Shown here piece after piece: positions 1-8,145 of a stretch of 22,895 bases of DNA. The translations under genes were made by a program, and so were the position numbers. The DNA lies in contig DDSO01000137.1 of the NCBI GenBank assembly GCA_002343425.1, positions 1 to 22,895 of the forward strand, read 5' to 3'. The notes beneath the pieces were generated by a model that searched no databases, was not told where the DNA came from, and was given only the letters and a program-made list of their open reading frames with translations. Position 1 is the stretch's first letter; each line of letters begins with the position of its first letter. Source of the stretch: Brevundimonas sp. UBA2388 (GTDB taxonomy: Bacteria; Pseudomonadota; Alphaproteobacteria; Caulobacterales; Caulobacteraceae).

Positions 1-1
1 G

Positions 2-766
2 TGGTACTACGACAGCGTCGGCGGTGGCCGCTGCCCGATCGTCGATACCTTCTGGCAGACCGAAACCGGCGGCCACATGCTGACGCCGCTGCCCGGCGCC
101 ATCCCGACCAAGCCCGGCTCGGCCACCAAGCCCTTCTTCGGCGTGAAGCCGGTGGTGCTGGATGCCGCTTCGGCCAAGGTCATGGAAGAGACGGAGACCG
201 AAGGCGTTCTCTGCATCGCCGACAGCTGGCCCGGACAGATGCGCACCGTTTACGGAGATCACGAGCGCTTCGTGCAGACGTACTTCTCCACCTACAAAGG
301 CAAGTACTTCACGGGCGACGGCTGCCGTCGCGACGAAGATGGCTATTACTGGATCACCGGCCGGGTCGATGACGTCATCAACGTCTCGGGCCATCGGATG
401 GGCACGGCCGAGGTCGAGAGCGCCCTGGTGTCCCACGAACACGTCGCCGAGGCCGCGGTGGTCGGCTATCCGCACGACATCAAGGGTCAGGGCATCTATG
501 CCTATGTCACCCTGAACGCCGGCGTCGAGCCGCACGACGACCTGCACCATGCGCTGATCGCCCACGTCCGCAAGGAGATCGGCCCGATCGCGGCGCCGGA
601 TGTGATCCACTGGGCGCCGGGTCTGCCGAAGACGCGGTCGGGGAAGATCATGCGGCGGATCTTGCGGAAGATCGCCGAGGGGGACGTGGGGGCGCTGGGG
701 GATACGTCGACGCTGGCGGATCCGGGGGTGGTGGAGGAGCTGGTGCGGGTGCGGGCCGGAGGCTGA
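2..766 (+). CDS. acs: Acetyl-CoA synthetase, C-terminal part (5' end outside window)
   Basis: This is the last 254 residues of an AMP-forming acetyl-CoA synthetase, which makes acetyl-CoA from acetate, ATP and CoA in the cytoplasm. The frame is open from base 2, so the gene enters from the left and the internal ATG at 77 is not its start. Visible motifs are [15 protein letters not shown] near the left edge (adenylate-binding; the Trp before QTETGG lines the acetate pocket in Acs), [19 protein letters not shown] (hinge) and [17 protein letters not shown], whose Lys215 of this fragment is the catalytic lysine that protein acetyltransferases modify in known Acs. The window holds about 40% of the usual ~650 residues. 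It is convergent with the polysaccharide operon and unrelated to it. A propionyl-CoA synthetase is less likely given the Acs-type motif wording. Confidence 0.96.
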   Translation, partial: WYYDSVGGGRCPIVDTFWQTETGGHMLTPLPGAIPTKPGSATKPFFGVKPVVLDAASAKVMEETETEGVLCIADSWPGQMRTVYGDHERFVQTYFSTYKGKYFTGDGCRRDEDGYYWITGRVDDVINVSGHRMGTAEVESALVSHEHVAEAAVVGYPHDIKGQGIYAYVTLNAGVEPHDDLHHALIAHVRKEIGPIAAPDVIHWAPGLPKTRSGKIMRRILRKIAEGDVGALGDTSTLADPGVVEELVRVRAGG

Positions 767-879
767 GTCGTTACCGGGCGTGTTGGGGAGCCAAGGCGAG
801 CATGGGCGCTCTGCTCAATCTGCCGACCCGTTAAGCACAGGACGCTCGGCCATGGGTCGTGGATGCCCTCGGCTCGCCT
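767..879. other. Convergent intergenic region between acs and the polysaccharide operon
   Basis: These 113 bases separate two converging stops. I see no compact GC stem followed by a T-run on either strand. The only notable symmetry is a 9-base perfect inverted repeat (AAGGCGAGC at 793-801 and GCTCGCCTT at 872-880) with a 70-base loop, too open for a typical intrinsic terminator. Termination here may be Rho-dependent. Confidence 0.5.
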
Positions 880-2115
880 TCAAGCGCTGATCTGATCGGG
901 AAGGGCCAGCCTCAGATAATTCTCGGCGAGCGTCCGGTAGTCCCGGTGGCGCAGGATCCAGTCCCGGCCCGTACGCCCCATCGCTTCACGCTCCGCCGGG
1001 GGAAGGGCCGCCAGCCTGAGAATCTCGGACTTCAGCGCCACCGCGTCGCCGGGGGGCACCGAGACCCCAGACCCCGCCTCGTCCACCATGGTTGGATGGC
1101 CGGCGTAGGAGGCGATGATCAGCTTGCCAGCCAGCATGTAGTCGATGACCTTGTTCAGCGACATACCGTACTTCCAGACCCTTGAGGGTTTGACCGAGAA
1201 GTACAGCAGGTCGCTCAAAGCCAGCACCGACTGCACTTGGCTCATGGGCACCGACCCGGTGAACGTGACGTTCGGCAGGTCGGCGCACTCGGCCTCGAAC
1301 TTCGGTTTCAGAGCGCCTTCGCCCACGATCAGGAAATGCACGTCCGGAACGCCTTTCATGGACCGGGCGCAGTCGAAAAGCACCTCCAGGGCGTTGGTCA
1401 CGCCAATAGTGCCGGCGTGGCAGACGATGAGTTTACCTTGGGGCACGTGCTGCGCGATCCACTCCGCCGGAAGCGGTTCGGCCTTTTCGGTCATGTCGGG
1501 ATCGACGCCGAAGGGGATGCAGGCCACCGGCGCATGGCGGTCGCCCAAGCTCTCGTCCACATGTTGCTTCAGGTTCGGCATGGTGCCCACCACCAAATCG
1601 GCGCGCTGGTAAGCCATCTTCTCAATCCAGCGCAGAACCATCACGCCCGGATTGCGCGGGCTGAATCCACCTTCCTCAATGATCGTCAGGGGCCAGATGT
1701 CGCGCACCTCGAACACCAGTCGGCACCCGTAGCGGCGTTTCAAGAGCAGCCCACTGAAGATCGTCAGCAGCGAAAGGCTTGAGACGATGATTGCATCGGG
1801 AGGCGGGAGACCATCCGTCGGCAGCCGCGCCACCTTCCACTCGAAGTCAAGCCAGCTCACCACGCGCCGCCAAGAGTTGGCGCGCTGGTACTTGAACGTG
1901 CGAACCCAGCACACGTCCACACCATCGACATGGGTTCGTAGATGGGAGCCCTTGAAGTCCGGGGCGCTGGCCAAGTGGTTTGAATCGGACGTAACAATGA
2001 CAGCGCGATGCCCCAGCCTGGCCATCTCGCGCATCAGATAGAACGGGCGCCTGCCCACGCGGCCGTACGGTGGCGGTGCGGCGTATTTCGAAATATACCA
2101 GATGCAGGCGCTCAC
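880..2115 (-). CDS. Glycosyltransferase family 4 (WbuB/WbpH-like)
   Basis: This 411-residue GT-B enzyme is probably a cytoplasmic transferase that adds one sugar to the lipid-linked repeat unit. The N-terminal half has the acceptor-domain pattern of WbuB-like enzymes (IWYISKYAAPP, then RPFYLMREMARLGHRAVIVT). The C-terminal half is a GT1/GT4 donor domain with HAGTIGVTNALEVL, FLIVGEGALKPKFE, VTFTGSVP and SLNKVIDYMLAGKLIIAS. It starts at GTG 2115, in a 4-base GTGA overlap with the stop of the upstream amidotransferase, behind a strong AGGAGGTG. It is the last gene of the operon. WbuB-like enzymes often handle amino-sugars of the FucNAc or ManNAc3NAcA kind, and the position next to an amidotransferase suggests an amidinated or diacetamido sugar as donor. 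The actual donor cannot be read from sequence. Confidence 0.85.
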   Translation of the reverse strand: MSACIWYISKYAAPPPYGRVGRRPFYLMREMARLGHRAVIVTSDSNHLASAPDFKGSHLRTHVDGVDVCWVRTFKYQRANSWRRVVSWLDFEWKVARLPTDGLPPPDAIIVSSLSLLTIFSGLLLKRRYGCRLVFEVRDIWPLTIIEEGGFSPRNPGVMVLRWIEKMAYQRADLVVGTMPNLKQHVDESLGDRHAPVACIPFGVDPDMTEKAEPLPAEWIAQHVPQGKLIVCHAGTIGVTNALEVLFDCARSMKGVPDVHFLIVGEGALKPKFEAECADLPNVTFTGSVPMSQVQSVLALSDLLYFSVKPSRVWKYGMSLNKVIDYMLAGKLIIASYAGHPTMVDEAGSGVSVPPGDAVALKSEILRLAALPPAEREAMGRTGRDWILRHRDYRTLAENYLRLALPDQISA

Positions 2116-3941
2116 GCCGACACCTCCTCATACAGCCGCGGAATGGCGTTGACCGCCCGGATCGTGTCTTCGAAGTCTAGACCCACCGCGTCCAGGTACC
2201 ATTTGATGTTAGTATAGCGCGGACGGTTTTCGTCCTCGATGCGGACGAGCGCTTCGGCGCGGCTGATCTGCCCCTCGCGGATCTGATTGCTGCGGAACGT
2301 GTCGTGCTCGGAGAAACCGGCCACCGTGTAGTAGACGTAGTTGTAAAAGGCGGCCGTTCCATCCCCGATGCGCCAAGTGGTATTGGTGTCCGGTGCTTTC
2401 TCCCAGTCGTACATGGCCAAGCACTGATCGACGACTCGTTCGTCCCAGGTCCAGTAGTCAAACACGTGGAAATAGTCTGTCTTCTTGTGGAAGCTCCGAT
2501 AGTATTCGCCGGAAAACGTGTCCCACAATGAACTGTTGAAATATCCCGGGCTCTTCGTCATCGCCATCAGACGAAGGTACTGGTAGCGCACCTGCTTCAA
2601 GGCCCCGTTGCTATAGACTTTGTCCTCCGCAAAATCCGGCGGCACGCCCAGGAAACCTGCCTTGAAGTGGGTGGTCTCCAATGGATTCACACCCCATAAA
2701 TTCAGGCTTATCCCGGTCTGACGCTTGATGGTCTCGACATGTCGGAAGAAATGCTTGTCGCCAGCCATTAGGATGTTGATCATTCCGAGGTCCGGTTTCT
2801 TCAGCCAGGCGATCAAATTGATCCTGATGTTTTCGCGCTTCTGGGCGATGTCGTCGGCCACAATGATGTTTTCGACGCCCAAGTCGGCGCTCATGCGGCT
2901 GATGTTGCGCCGCCCCAGGTCCGTCACCATGCCCCAGTCGTAGGTGTAGGTGACTGGCTTCATCTCTAGTTCGTTGACGATCAGGTGCAGGGCGTAACAG
3001 CTGTCACGCCCGCCCGAGAACGGCACCACGCAGTCGTTCCCATTGGCCCGGCGGAAGGGCTTCACAAGGTCGAATAGTTCTGCCTTGGGCTTCGGCGCGT
3101 TCCTCGGCCTGTAGTTGGCGCAGTAGTTGCATACGCCGTCTTCGTCAAAGCTGATGAAGGGCATGGTTTCCGGCAACACGCATTTGGTGCATCGGCGCAG
3201 GTCGTGCTTCGGGTGGACCAGCAGCTTTTCTTCGACCGAGGAGAGAACCAGGTCGGGAATGAGATTCATCTTCCGGCCGGACTTGTTCAAAATGACGTAG
3301 TCCGCGTCTGAAGCAGGAATGTCGAGCACGACGCTCTCGTCCTTAACCTGCACGACGTCGACACACCCCACCTGGGAGAGGGGATAGGCCTCCGACGCGA
3401 AATAGGTCGCGTCGCCCTTCCTGCCGACATAGAGGCTGCCGTTATTGGAGAAGAGCAGCAGCTTTCCAATGCGGGGCAAGACCATGGCGCAGGCGACGAC
3501 GCCCTTGCAGAGGCCGAGGACCGCGCTTGGAATATCCTCGACCGCTCCCCCCTTCTCCAGATGCGCCGCCGCGATGGCCGGGATGACCTCGGAGTCGACC
3601 AGCAGCTGTCGTTCCTTGCCGATCTTGGCCCAGATCTCCTCGTGGTTCACCACGATTCCGTTGTGGATGACGCAGATGTCCTCGCGCAGCACCGGCTGAT
3701 TGTCGCCCAGCCCATTGGTGATCAGGCGGCTGTGGCCCATGACAAACGCGGCGTCGTAGGGCCGCGATTCCGACAGCAGGCGCGAGATCTGGAAGTCAGC
3801 GCGGTGGACGTTGTAGGCGCCGTCGCGCAGGAACAGCAGGCCGCTGGAATCACGGCCGCGCTGCTGCGCGTAACGGGTCAGGTCGACCAGATCGCCCTTG
3901 GGCCAGGTGGACTGGGAAATGATCCCAAATATTCCGCACAT
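2112..3941 (-). CDS. Class II glutamine amidotransferase fused to WbpG-type N-acetyl sugar amidotransferase
   Basis: This 609-residue two-domain protein probably makes ammonia from glutamine and uses it, with ATP, to turn a sugar acetamido group into acetamidino. I place the start at ATG 3941, giving Met-Cys-Gly-Ile-Phe-Gly with Cys2 as the N-terminal nucleophile. The ATG at 3953 would bury it, and GGAA at 3948-3951 is correctly spaced. Residues 1 to ~225 carry class II glutaminase motifs: RGRDSSG (28-34), GHSR (69-72), DNQP and HNG (93-95). Residues ~247-609 match the WbpG/PseA family: CTKC and CNYC pairs (Cys251/254/271/274, probable metal site), then the PP-loop SGGRDS (309-314, Arg where Lys is usual). 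The layout mimics AsnB, but the Cys pairs and the rest of the synthetase half are WbpG-like. This fusion would not need HisH/HisF. The sugar substrate is unknown; 3-acetamido uronates or legionaminate are candidates. Confidence 0.85.
   Translation of the reverse strand: MCGIFGIISQSTWPKGDLVDLTRYAQQRGRDSSGLLFLRDGAYNVHRADFQISRLLSESRPYDAAFVMGHSRLITNGLGDNQPVLREDICVIHNGIVVNHEEIWAKIGKERQLLVDSEVIPAIAAAHLEKGGAVEDIPSAVLGLCKGVVACAMVLPRIGKLLLFSNNGSLYVGRKGDATYFASEAYPLSQVGCVDVVQVKDESVVLDIPASDADYVILNKSGRKMNLIPDLVLSSVEEKLLVHPKHDLRRCTKCVLPETMPFISFDEDGVCNYCANYRPRNAPKPKAELFDLVKPFRRANGNDCVVPFSGGRDSCYALHLIVNELEMKPVTYTYDWGMVTDLGRRNISRMSADLGVENIIVADDIAQKRENIRINLIAWLKKPDLGMINILMAGDKHFFRHVETIKRQTGISLNLWGVNPLETTHFKAGFLGVPPDFAEDKVYSNGALKQVRYQYLRLMAMTKSPGYFNSSLWDTFSGEYYRSFHKKTDYFHVFDYWTWDERVVDQCLAMYDWEKAPDTNTTWRIGDGTAAFYNYVYYTVAGFSEHDTFRSNQIREGQISRAEALVRIEDENRPRYTNIKWYLDAVGLDFEDTIRAVNAIPRLYEEVSA
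2121..2128 (-). promoter_or_regulatory. Strong ribosome binding site for the GT4 gene
   Basis: The minus strand reads AGGAGGTG five bases before the GTG start at 2115. The site lies inside the end of the upstream amidotransferase gene. It gives the last gene its own strong initiation signal in addition to the stop-start overlap and supports the GTG start. Confidence 0.75.
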
Positions 3942-3987
3942 CTTCAGTTCCATTCTCGTGCTGTCAAAGCTGCAGCGTCAGACTACC

Positions 3988-4131
3988 CTAGCAGGTTGGA
4001 TAGCTTCGATTCTTGTCAGTTTCCCGGTTCCTGCGGCGAATGTCGGACACGGTGACATCGTGACCAGCGTCGGCCTGACGTCGAACGACATGCGAGCTCA
4101 TGAAACTGGTGGCCCGGACCAGGATTCTCAT
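3988..4131 (-). pseudogene. Decayed N-terminus of an NAD-dependent sugar epimerase/dehydratase
   Basis: An open frame of 47 codons begins at ATG 4131, in a 4-base ATGA overlap with the stop of the Wzy gene, and ends at TAG 3988. Its first residues, MRILVRATSFMSSHVVRRQ followed by ADAGHDVTVSDI, align by eye with the start of extended short-chain dehydrogenases (MRILVTGATGFIGSHVVRRL... pattern). The Rossmann fold opening is still readable, but the glycine motif TGxxGFIG has lost its glycines and one residue, so it could not bind NAD normally. After about 31 residues the similarity ends, and no catalytic part follows. I read it as the stump of a deleted epimerase gene that once lay between wzy and the amidotransferase. 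A small functional peptide is unlikely but not excluded. Confidence 0.68.
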
Positions 4132-5360
4132 CGAGGGCTCCGGATCGTCGGCCTCGGGAGGTTCGGGAGGTCGTGCCGCCCTCTTCTCCATGGCATCGCC
4201 ATCCCGGTCTCCCTGCGCTTGAAGGCATTGGCCTCACGACCGAACCGCGTGAAATGGTGCAGGAGGAGATCGGCTAGGGACATGTTCCAGAAGAAGAAAT
4301 ACTGCGTGATTGAGAACAGTAGCATGACACCCAAAGGGATGATGTATCGACGGTTCGTCCCGAGCAGTATGAAGACGATGAACACCGTCCCCAGCAGCAG
4401 GCCGTGCTTGACCAAAAGCATCAACAACGAGTTATGCGCGTGCTGGAGTGTCCCTCCGAAGGGATCCAGGACGGTCCAGTTAAGAGAGCCGTTGCCCGTT
4501 AGCGGGCTGGCCATCAGATCCTCAAGGGCGGCTTGCCCATAGTAGAGGCGTGCAAGCTCGGAGTAGGTGACGGAGCCGGTGCCTCGCGTGAACTGGTCGA
4601 TGATCGGCTGCAGATAGACCGCGCACACGCCCAACGCTGCGAGACCGACCACAGCTGCCAAGGGCATGCGGCGAGGAGATTTGATTGCCCACATGAAGAA
4701 GATGACCAGGAAGTAGAGCACCGTGGCGATGATTGCGGTACGATTGAAGGTGATATACAGCCCGGCGAAAAGAAGCGCCATCAGCACCAACTTGAGGCGT
4801 TTTCCAACTGTGAATCCATATAGAATAAGTACCGCGATGAATATCTTCTCGGCGAACTCGCTACTGTTTGCTGACAGCCCCAAGACGCTCCGACCGTAAA
4901 GCAAATCTGACGTGGAGATCATGTCACGACTGGCCACAGCAGCTTGCGCGGAGTTGATGGCAATCTGGCCCGTCGAGAATTCGAACAAGCCGAAGGCGAT
5001 CTCCACTATGGTGAGCAATACGATCGTGAAGAGAAACCGCTTCGACAGGTTCCGGCCAGCCATCACCGTCAGGGCGATCAAAGGCGTACCCATGCTGGAG
5101 ATGGAGCCGGAAAGCAGCGTGCCGCCGGAATGAAAAAACACGTTCAGCAATGCACCGACTATAAATACGCCAAGAAGCAGATCGCGTTGCTGTAACTTAA
5201 CACCATGATTTAGAACCAGCAGAGCCGCACCCACGACGAAAATCGCATGCGGGGCGAAATACAATGTCGATAAATAGATTATGAGCGCAGCCAGCACATC
5301 GACGGCGCTCCGGGTCCAATTCCCGGGCGTCTGTTGCGGTATTTCGAAAGCACGCATCAT
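4128..5360 (-). CDS. wzy: Wzy-type polysaccharide polymerase / O-antigen ligase family membrane protein
   Basis: This 410-residue inner-membrane protein has about 11 hydrophobic segments, including residues ~21-37, 61-76, 109-127, 172-186, 190-206, 210-226 and 235-250, plus two or three after residue 310. It has no soluble enzymatic domain. Before the last helices lies QHAHNSLLMLLVKHGLLLG (306 onward), matching the H-x-H-N...G pattern of the Wzy_C/O-antigen ligase family. In a Wzx/Wzy system it would join lipid-linked repeat units in the periplasm. It starts with ATGATG at 5360, overlapping by 4 bases the stop of the upstream transferase. The C-terminal tail after the last helix is polar and proline/arginine-rich. 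Polymerase rather than ligase is inferred from the neighbouring Wzx flippase. Base composition is visibly less GC-rich than the leg genes, as is common for polymerase genes. Confidence 0.82.
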   Translation of the reverse strand: MMRAFEIPQQTPGNWTRSAVDVLAALIIYLSTLYFAPHAIFVVGAALLVLNHGVKLQQRDLLLGVFIVGALLNVFFHSGGTLLSGSISSMGTPLIALTVMAGRNLSKRFLFTIVLLTIVEIAFGLFEFSTGQIAINSAQAAVASRDMISTSDLLYGRSVLGLSANSSEFAEKIFIAVLILYGFTVGKRLKLVLMALLFAGLYITFNRTAIIATVLYFLVIFFMWAIKSPRRMPLAAVVGLAALGVCAVYLQPIIDQFTRGTGSVTYSELARLYYGQAALEDLMASPLTGNGSLNWTVLDPFGGTLQHAHNSLLMLLVKHGLLLGTVFIVFILLGTNRRYIIPLGVMLLFSITQYFFFWNMSLADLLLHHFTRFGREANAFKRRETGMAMPWRRGRHDLPNLPRPTIRSPR

Positions 5361-6823
5361 ACGGACCCACGGTATTCTTGGTAGGGAACTACCGAGCGCA
5401 AGGCTTCCAGGGATCTCAACAAGCGATCCACCGCTTCAGTCCCGACCCGAAGGGGACGCGCGGCATCGCTTGAACCGATCGCCCGAGCGAGCTCGCCCCC
5501 GTCAACCACAACAACAGCCCATCCACGTTCGATAGCGTCGGAAAACAGCTCCTTACCGTAGTCGGACCAGAGAAGCGACGGCACGCCGAAAGCCTCGGCC
5601 TCGGCCACCGTGCTGGAGCTATGGGTAAGATGGATGTCTACCTGTTCAAGGGCAGCATAGAGCGGCAGGCTCGACGGCAGATCCAGATCGAATTTCGCGC
5701 CGGTCTGGTCAAACAGAGCCCGTGAAGTCTCATCGGCGAGCTCCACCGGGTGTTGACGGATCCACCAGAAGACGTCAGGCGCCTCCCGCATCGCTTCCAG
5801 CAGCGGGCCGAGCGCCGCGGCGGTCATCAGCCCGGGCTGCAGCGTGATCAGCGCATGGATCATATCGGGCCGCGCGCTCCGGACCGCTGCAGCGTCGGCG
5901 CGGGCCTCAGAGGCGCTCTCCAGCCAGCCGGCTTGCCACGCGGCCACGAAGGGATGACCGCCGGCGACGACCTGCGAGGCGGGGAGGTGGAGGCCCCGGC
6001 GCACTAGCTCCGCCTCGGCGTCGCTCCAGGTCCATACGCCGTCAGGAAGGAGGGCCCGACCGGCGGGTGTGGGCGCCCAGTCGACGTAGGCTGTATGGGT
6101 GGGGTCGATGACACCATGCTGAATATCCAGCACCGGCGCGCCCACCCGATGTGCGGCCAAGTTCATGGCGTAACCCGCGACGGAGTAAAAGCAGACTTGC
6201 AGAACCAGATTCGCCCGCTGCTCTCTCAAGATCCCTTCGTACATCATCGCCAAGTCGAACATCGCGATCTGCCGAGCGTACATGTCTCTCGCTGTCGGAA
6301 GGAACGCCGTGTCGATCCCTTCCGCGCGGTAGGCTGCCGCCAAGGCAGCGCATCGCTCCACGGTCCATGAGTCGACGCCCAGCCTCGCCTTAAGCACGCC
6401 GGCCAGCTTGGCGCGCCTGACGCGGGCGCCCACTCCGCGCACGCGGGGGGCCAAGGCGGAATCGGCCGGTGTCCCCTGATCCAGCAACAAAGTCCGCTGT
6501 CCCGATCGCTCGAGTTCTGTCGCCAAAGGGGTGCAAAGGCGGTCGAAAGCTCGGCCGCCCACAATCTGGCGCGAGAATCCGTTATTCAGCAGGACAACCG
6601 TCGACTCGTCGGAAGGGGGCAGCCGCTGCTCCCGCCGGTCCAGAAACTGTGACAGGTGCGGAAATCGGGAACCTGAGGTGGCGCCGATAAGAGCGATGGA
6701 CAGGCGACCCCGCACCTCGTTGCGATAAAGTGGCCAAAGATCGACGCCGTTGACGCGCCAGTCCAGGTGCAAGACGCGCGCTTCTATAGCGAGGACCGCA
6801 TCTGCGATCGCTCTCGCCGTCAT
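5357..6823 (-). CDS. GT-B fold transferase, probably using a CMP- or CDP-activated donor (candidate legionaminyltransferase)
   Basis: This 488-residue soluble protein has no clear close family that I recognise. I start it at ATG 6823, which forms a 4-base ATGA overlap with the Wzx stop; the longer open frame to 7270 runs inside wzx. Visible motifs are DIQHGVIDPTH (QHG at 235-237), WIRQHPVE (355-361) and LTHSSSTVAEAEAFGVPSL (399-417). A His-Pro motif followed by a Ser-Ser/Thr motif is the hallmark of GT-B sialyltransferases (for example GT38, GT52 and GT80) and occurs similarly in CDP-glycerol phosphotransferases. In both, these residues hold the cytidine nucleotide phosphate. Next to a complete CMP-legionaminate pathway, the simplest inference is the transferase that uses CMP-Leg (or its amidino form). 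Alternatives are a CDP-polyol phosphotransferase or another QHG-motif surface-carbohydrate protein. Confidence 0.7.
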   Translation of the reverse strand: MTARAIADAVLAIEARVLHLDWRVNGVDLWPLYRNEVRGRLSIALIGATSGSRFPHLSQFLDRREQRLPPSDESTVVLLNNGFSRQIVGGRAFDRLCTPLATELERSGQRTLLLDQGTPADSALAPRVRGVGARVRRAKLAGVLKARLGVDSWTVERCAALAAAYRAEGIDTAFLPTARDMYARQIAMFDLAMMYEGILREQRANLVLQVCFYSVAGYAMNLAAHRVGAPVLDIQHGVIDPTHTAYVDWAPTPAGRALLPDGVWTWSDAEAELVRRGLHLPASQVVAGGHPFVAAWQAGWLESASEARADAAAVRSARPDMIHALITLQPGLMTAAALGPLLEAMREAPDVFWWIRQHPVELADETSRALFDQTGAKFDLDLPSSLPLYAALEQVDIHLTHSSSTVAEAEAFGVPSLLWSDYGKELFSDAIERGWAVVVVDGGELARAIGSSDAARPLRVGTEAVDRLLRSLEALRSVVPYQEYRGSV

Positions 6824-8145
6824 CGAACCAGTCTCCGGAAAGCGAGCCAAGGCATCGGAACGAGCCAAGCGGCGATCACCCACGCCCCTCCCGCGAACAG
6901 CAGATTGGCAACCACCGCCGCCCAAGCCGCACCGATTATGCCAAATACGTGCACGAACGCCAACGTCGCAGCGACCTGGACGAACGAAACCGTGACCGTG
7001 AGCATGGAGAGCAGGTGCGTGCGGTGAGTATAGAAGATGTAATTTGTGAACAGGAAGTAGATCCCGTTCAACGTCATTGCGATCGCTAGGATGCGCACCA
7101 GCGGCACCGCCTCCGCGAACTCGGGCCCCCCGGCGAAGAGGACTATCGGGTGGGCCAGAAGCGCTAGGACCGCCCCTTGGGCCACCAGCAGCGCCATCAC
7201 CAAGTATGAGGTGCGCACGATGCGGACCCGCGTGTCCTCGCCGGGGGCGGACAAGTTCCGGAACAGCCAAGGCGCCATCGCCTGGTTGATCGCTGAGCTG
7301 GTCAAGGAGACGACACTGGCAACTTGGAAGGCTACGAAGTACCAGCCCGCCGCCGCCGCATCGATCATGGACACCAGAATCAGGCGGTCAGCCGACCCCA
7401 TCACGGCGGAAGCGAGAACATGCGGAACCAGCATGACTCCGAACTTCAGAGTATCAACCATGGTATGGCGGTCCGAGCGAACCGGCACGCCCTGCCTAAG
7501 GTTGATCAGCCACAGGCTCGCCAGGCCAATACCGAGCGTGGCGACGCACTGGCCGATCGCCCGCCCCTCCCAGCCCCGGGAGAGGGCAAACACCAGCAGC
7601 ATCGTCAGCCCCAAGTTTAGCGCCGAGTTGGCGACCTGGATCCCCGCGAACAGGAGCGCGCGCCCCTTCACTTGGCACATAGCCAAGGACACCGACAGCA
7701 GGAACTGGCCCGCACCGGCGCCGACCAAGGCCCAGGTCCAAGCGGAACCAATGCCGGTCATGCGCTCCAGCTGGTCCCCGGCCAGAGTAGCGACGATCCA
7801 GAGCGTGGGCGCAGTCAGGGCCGCCAGCCACAGACAACTCGCGAGGTACCGTCGATGCTTTTCCTGCTCGACCCGGAAATAGGTCGTCGTCAGCACGGCT
7901 TGGGTGCTCAAGCCGATCAGGACCGTCGCCAGGGTGACGAGGCCGGTGAACGCCCCGACCAAGCCGTATCCTTCCGGCCCCAATGTCCGGGCTAGGATCG
8001 GCAGAAGCAAGAACGGTATCAGTGCGCTGGTCAGTGCCGAGGCAACATAGATTCCTGCGCGGCGGACGTTCTCCGAGAGGAGAACGCGCACGCCCCCGAG
8101 GTACAGGGTGCGTACCGCCGCCCAGCTTCCAGAATTTGCGCTCAC
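6820..8145 (-). CDS. wzx: Oligosaccharide flippase, Wzx/MATE-like superfamily
   Basis: This 441-residue polytopic membrane protein has roughly 12-14 hydrophobic segments over its whole length. The N-terminus has the typical polysaccharide-transporter wording: ALTSALIPFLLLPILARTL followed by GPEGYGLVGAFTG, in which a first helix rich in small residues leads into (L/T)xPxxYGxxG. Such proteins move undecaprenyl-diphosphate-linked repeat units from the cytoplasmic to the periplasmic face. It starts at GTG 8145, overlapping by 4 bases (GTGA) the stop of the HisH-like gene, and its own TGA overlaps the next ATG. The pairing with a Wzy-like protein and an initiating phosphotransferase in the same operon supports a Wzx/Wzy pathway rather than ABC-transporter export. 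Confidence 0.9.
   Translation of the reverse strand: MSANSGSWAAVRTLYLGGVRVLLSENVRRAGIYVASALTSALIPFLLLPILARTLGPEGYGLVGAFTGLVTLATVLIGLSTQAVLTTTYFRVEQEKHRRYLASCLWLAALTAPTLWIVATLAGDQLERMTGIGSAWTWALVGAGAGQFLLSVSLAMCQVKGRALLFAGIQVANSALNLGLTMLLVFALSRGWEGRAIGQCVATLGIGLASLWLINLRQGVPVRSDRHTMVDTLKFGVMLVPHVLASAVMGSADRLILVSMIDAAAAGWYFVAFQVASVVSLTSSAINQAMAPWLFRNLSAPGEDTRVRIVRTSYLVMALLVAQGAVLALLAHPIVLFAGGPEFAEAVPLVRILAIAMTLNGIYFLFTNYIFYTHRTHLLSMLTVTVSFVQVAATLAFVHVFGIIGAAWAAVVANLLFAGGAWVIAAWLVPMPWLAFRRLVR

Noticed and set aside
793..880. 9-base inverted repeat as a transcription terminator between acs and the operon
   Set aside because: The loop is 70 bases and there is no T-run on either strand. One arm touches the GT4 stop codon, so it may be chance in GC-rich DNA.
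2112..3941. Asparagine synthetase AsnB
   Set aside because: Domain order is AsnB-like, but the C-terminal half has the CxxC pairs and SGGRDS of WbpG/PseA proteins and lacks the AsnB-type SGGLDSS loop.
4132..4191. Upstream 20 codons of the epimerase-remnant frame (MEKRAARPPEP...)
   Set aside because: They lie inside the wzy 3' end and show no family pattern. Epimerase-like sequence begins exactly at ATG 4131.
6824..7270. N-terminal extension of the GT-B transferase frame to a 637-residue protein
   Set aside because: The extension lies inside the wzx coding sequence, has arginine/glycine/proline-rich shadow composition, and ATG 6823 forms the usual ATGA overlap.
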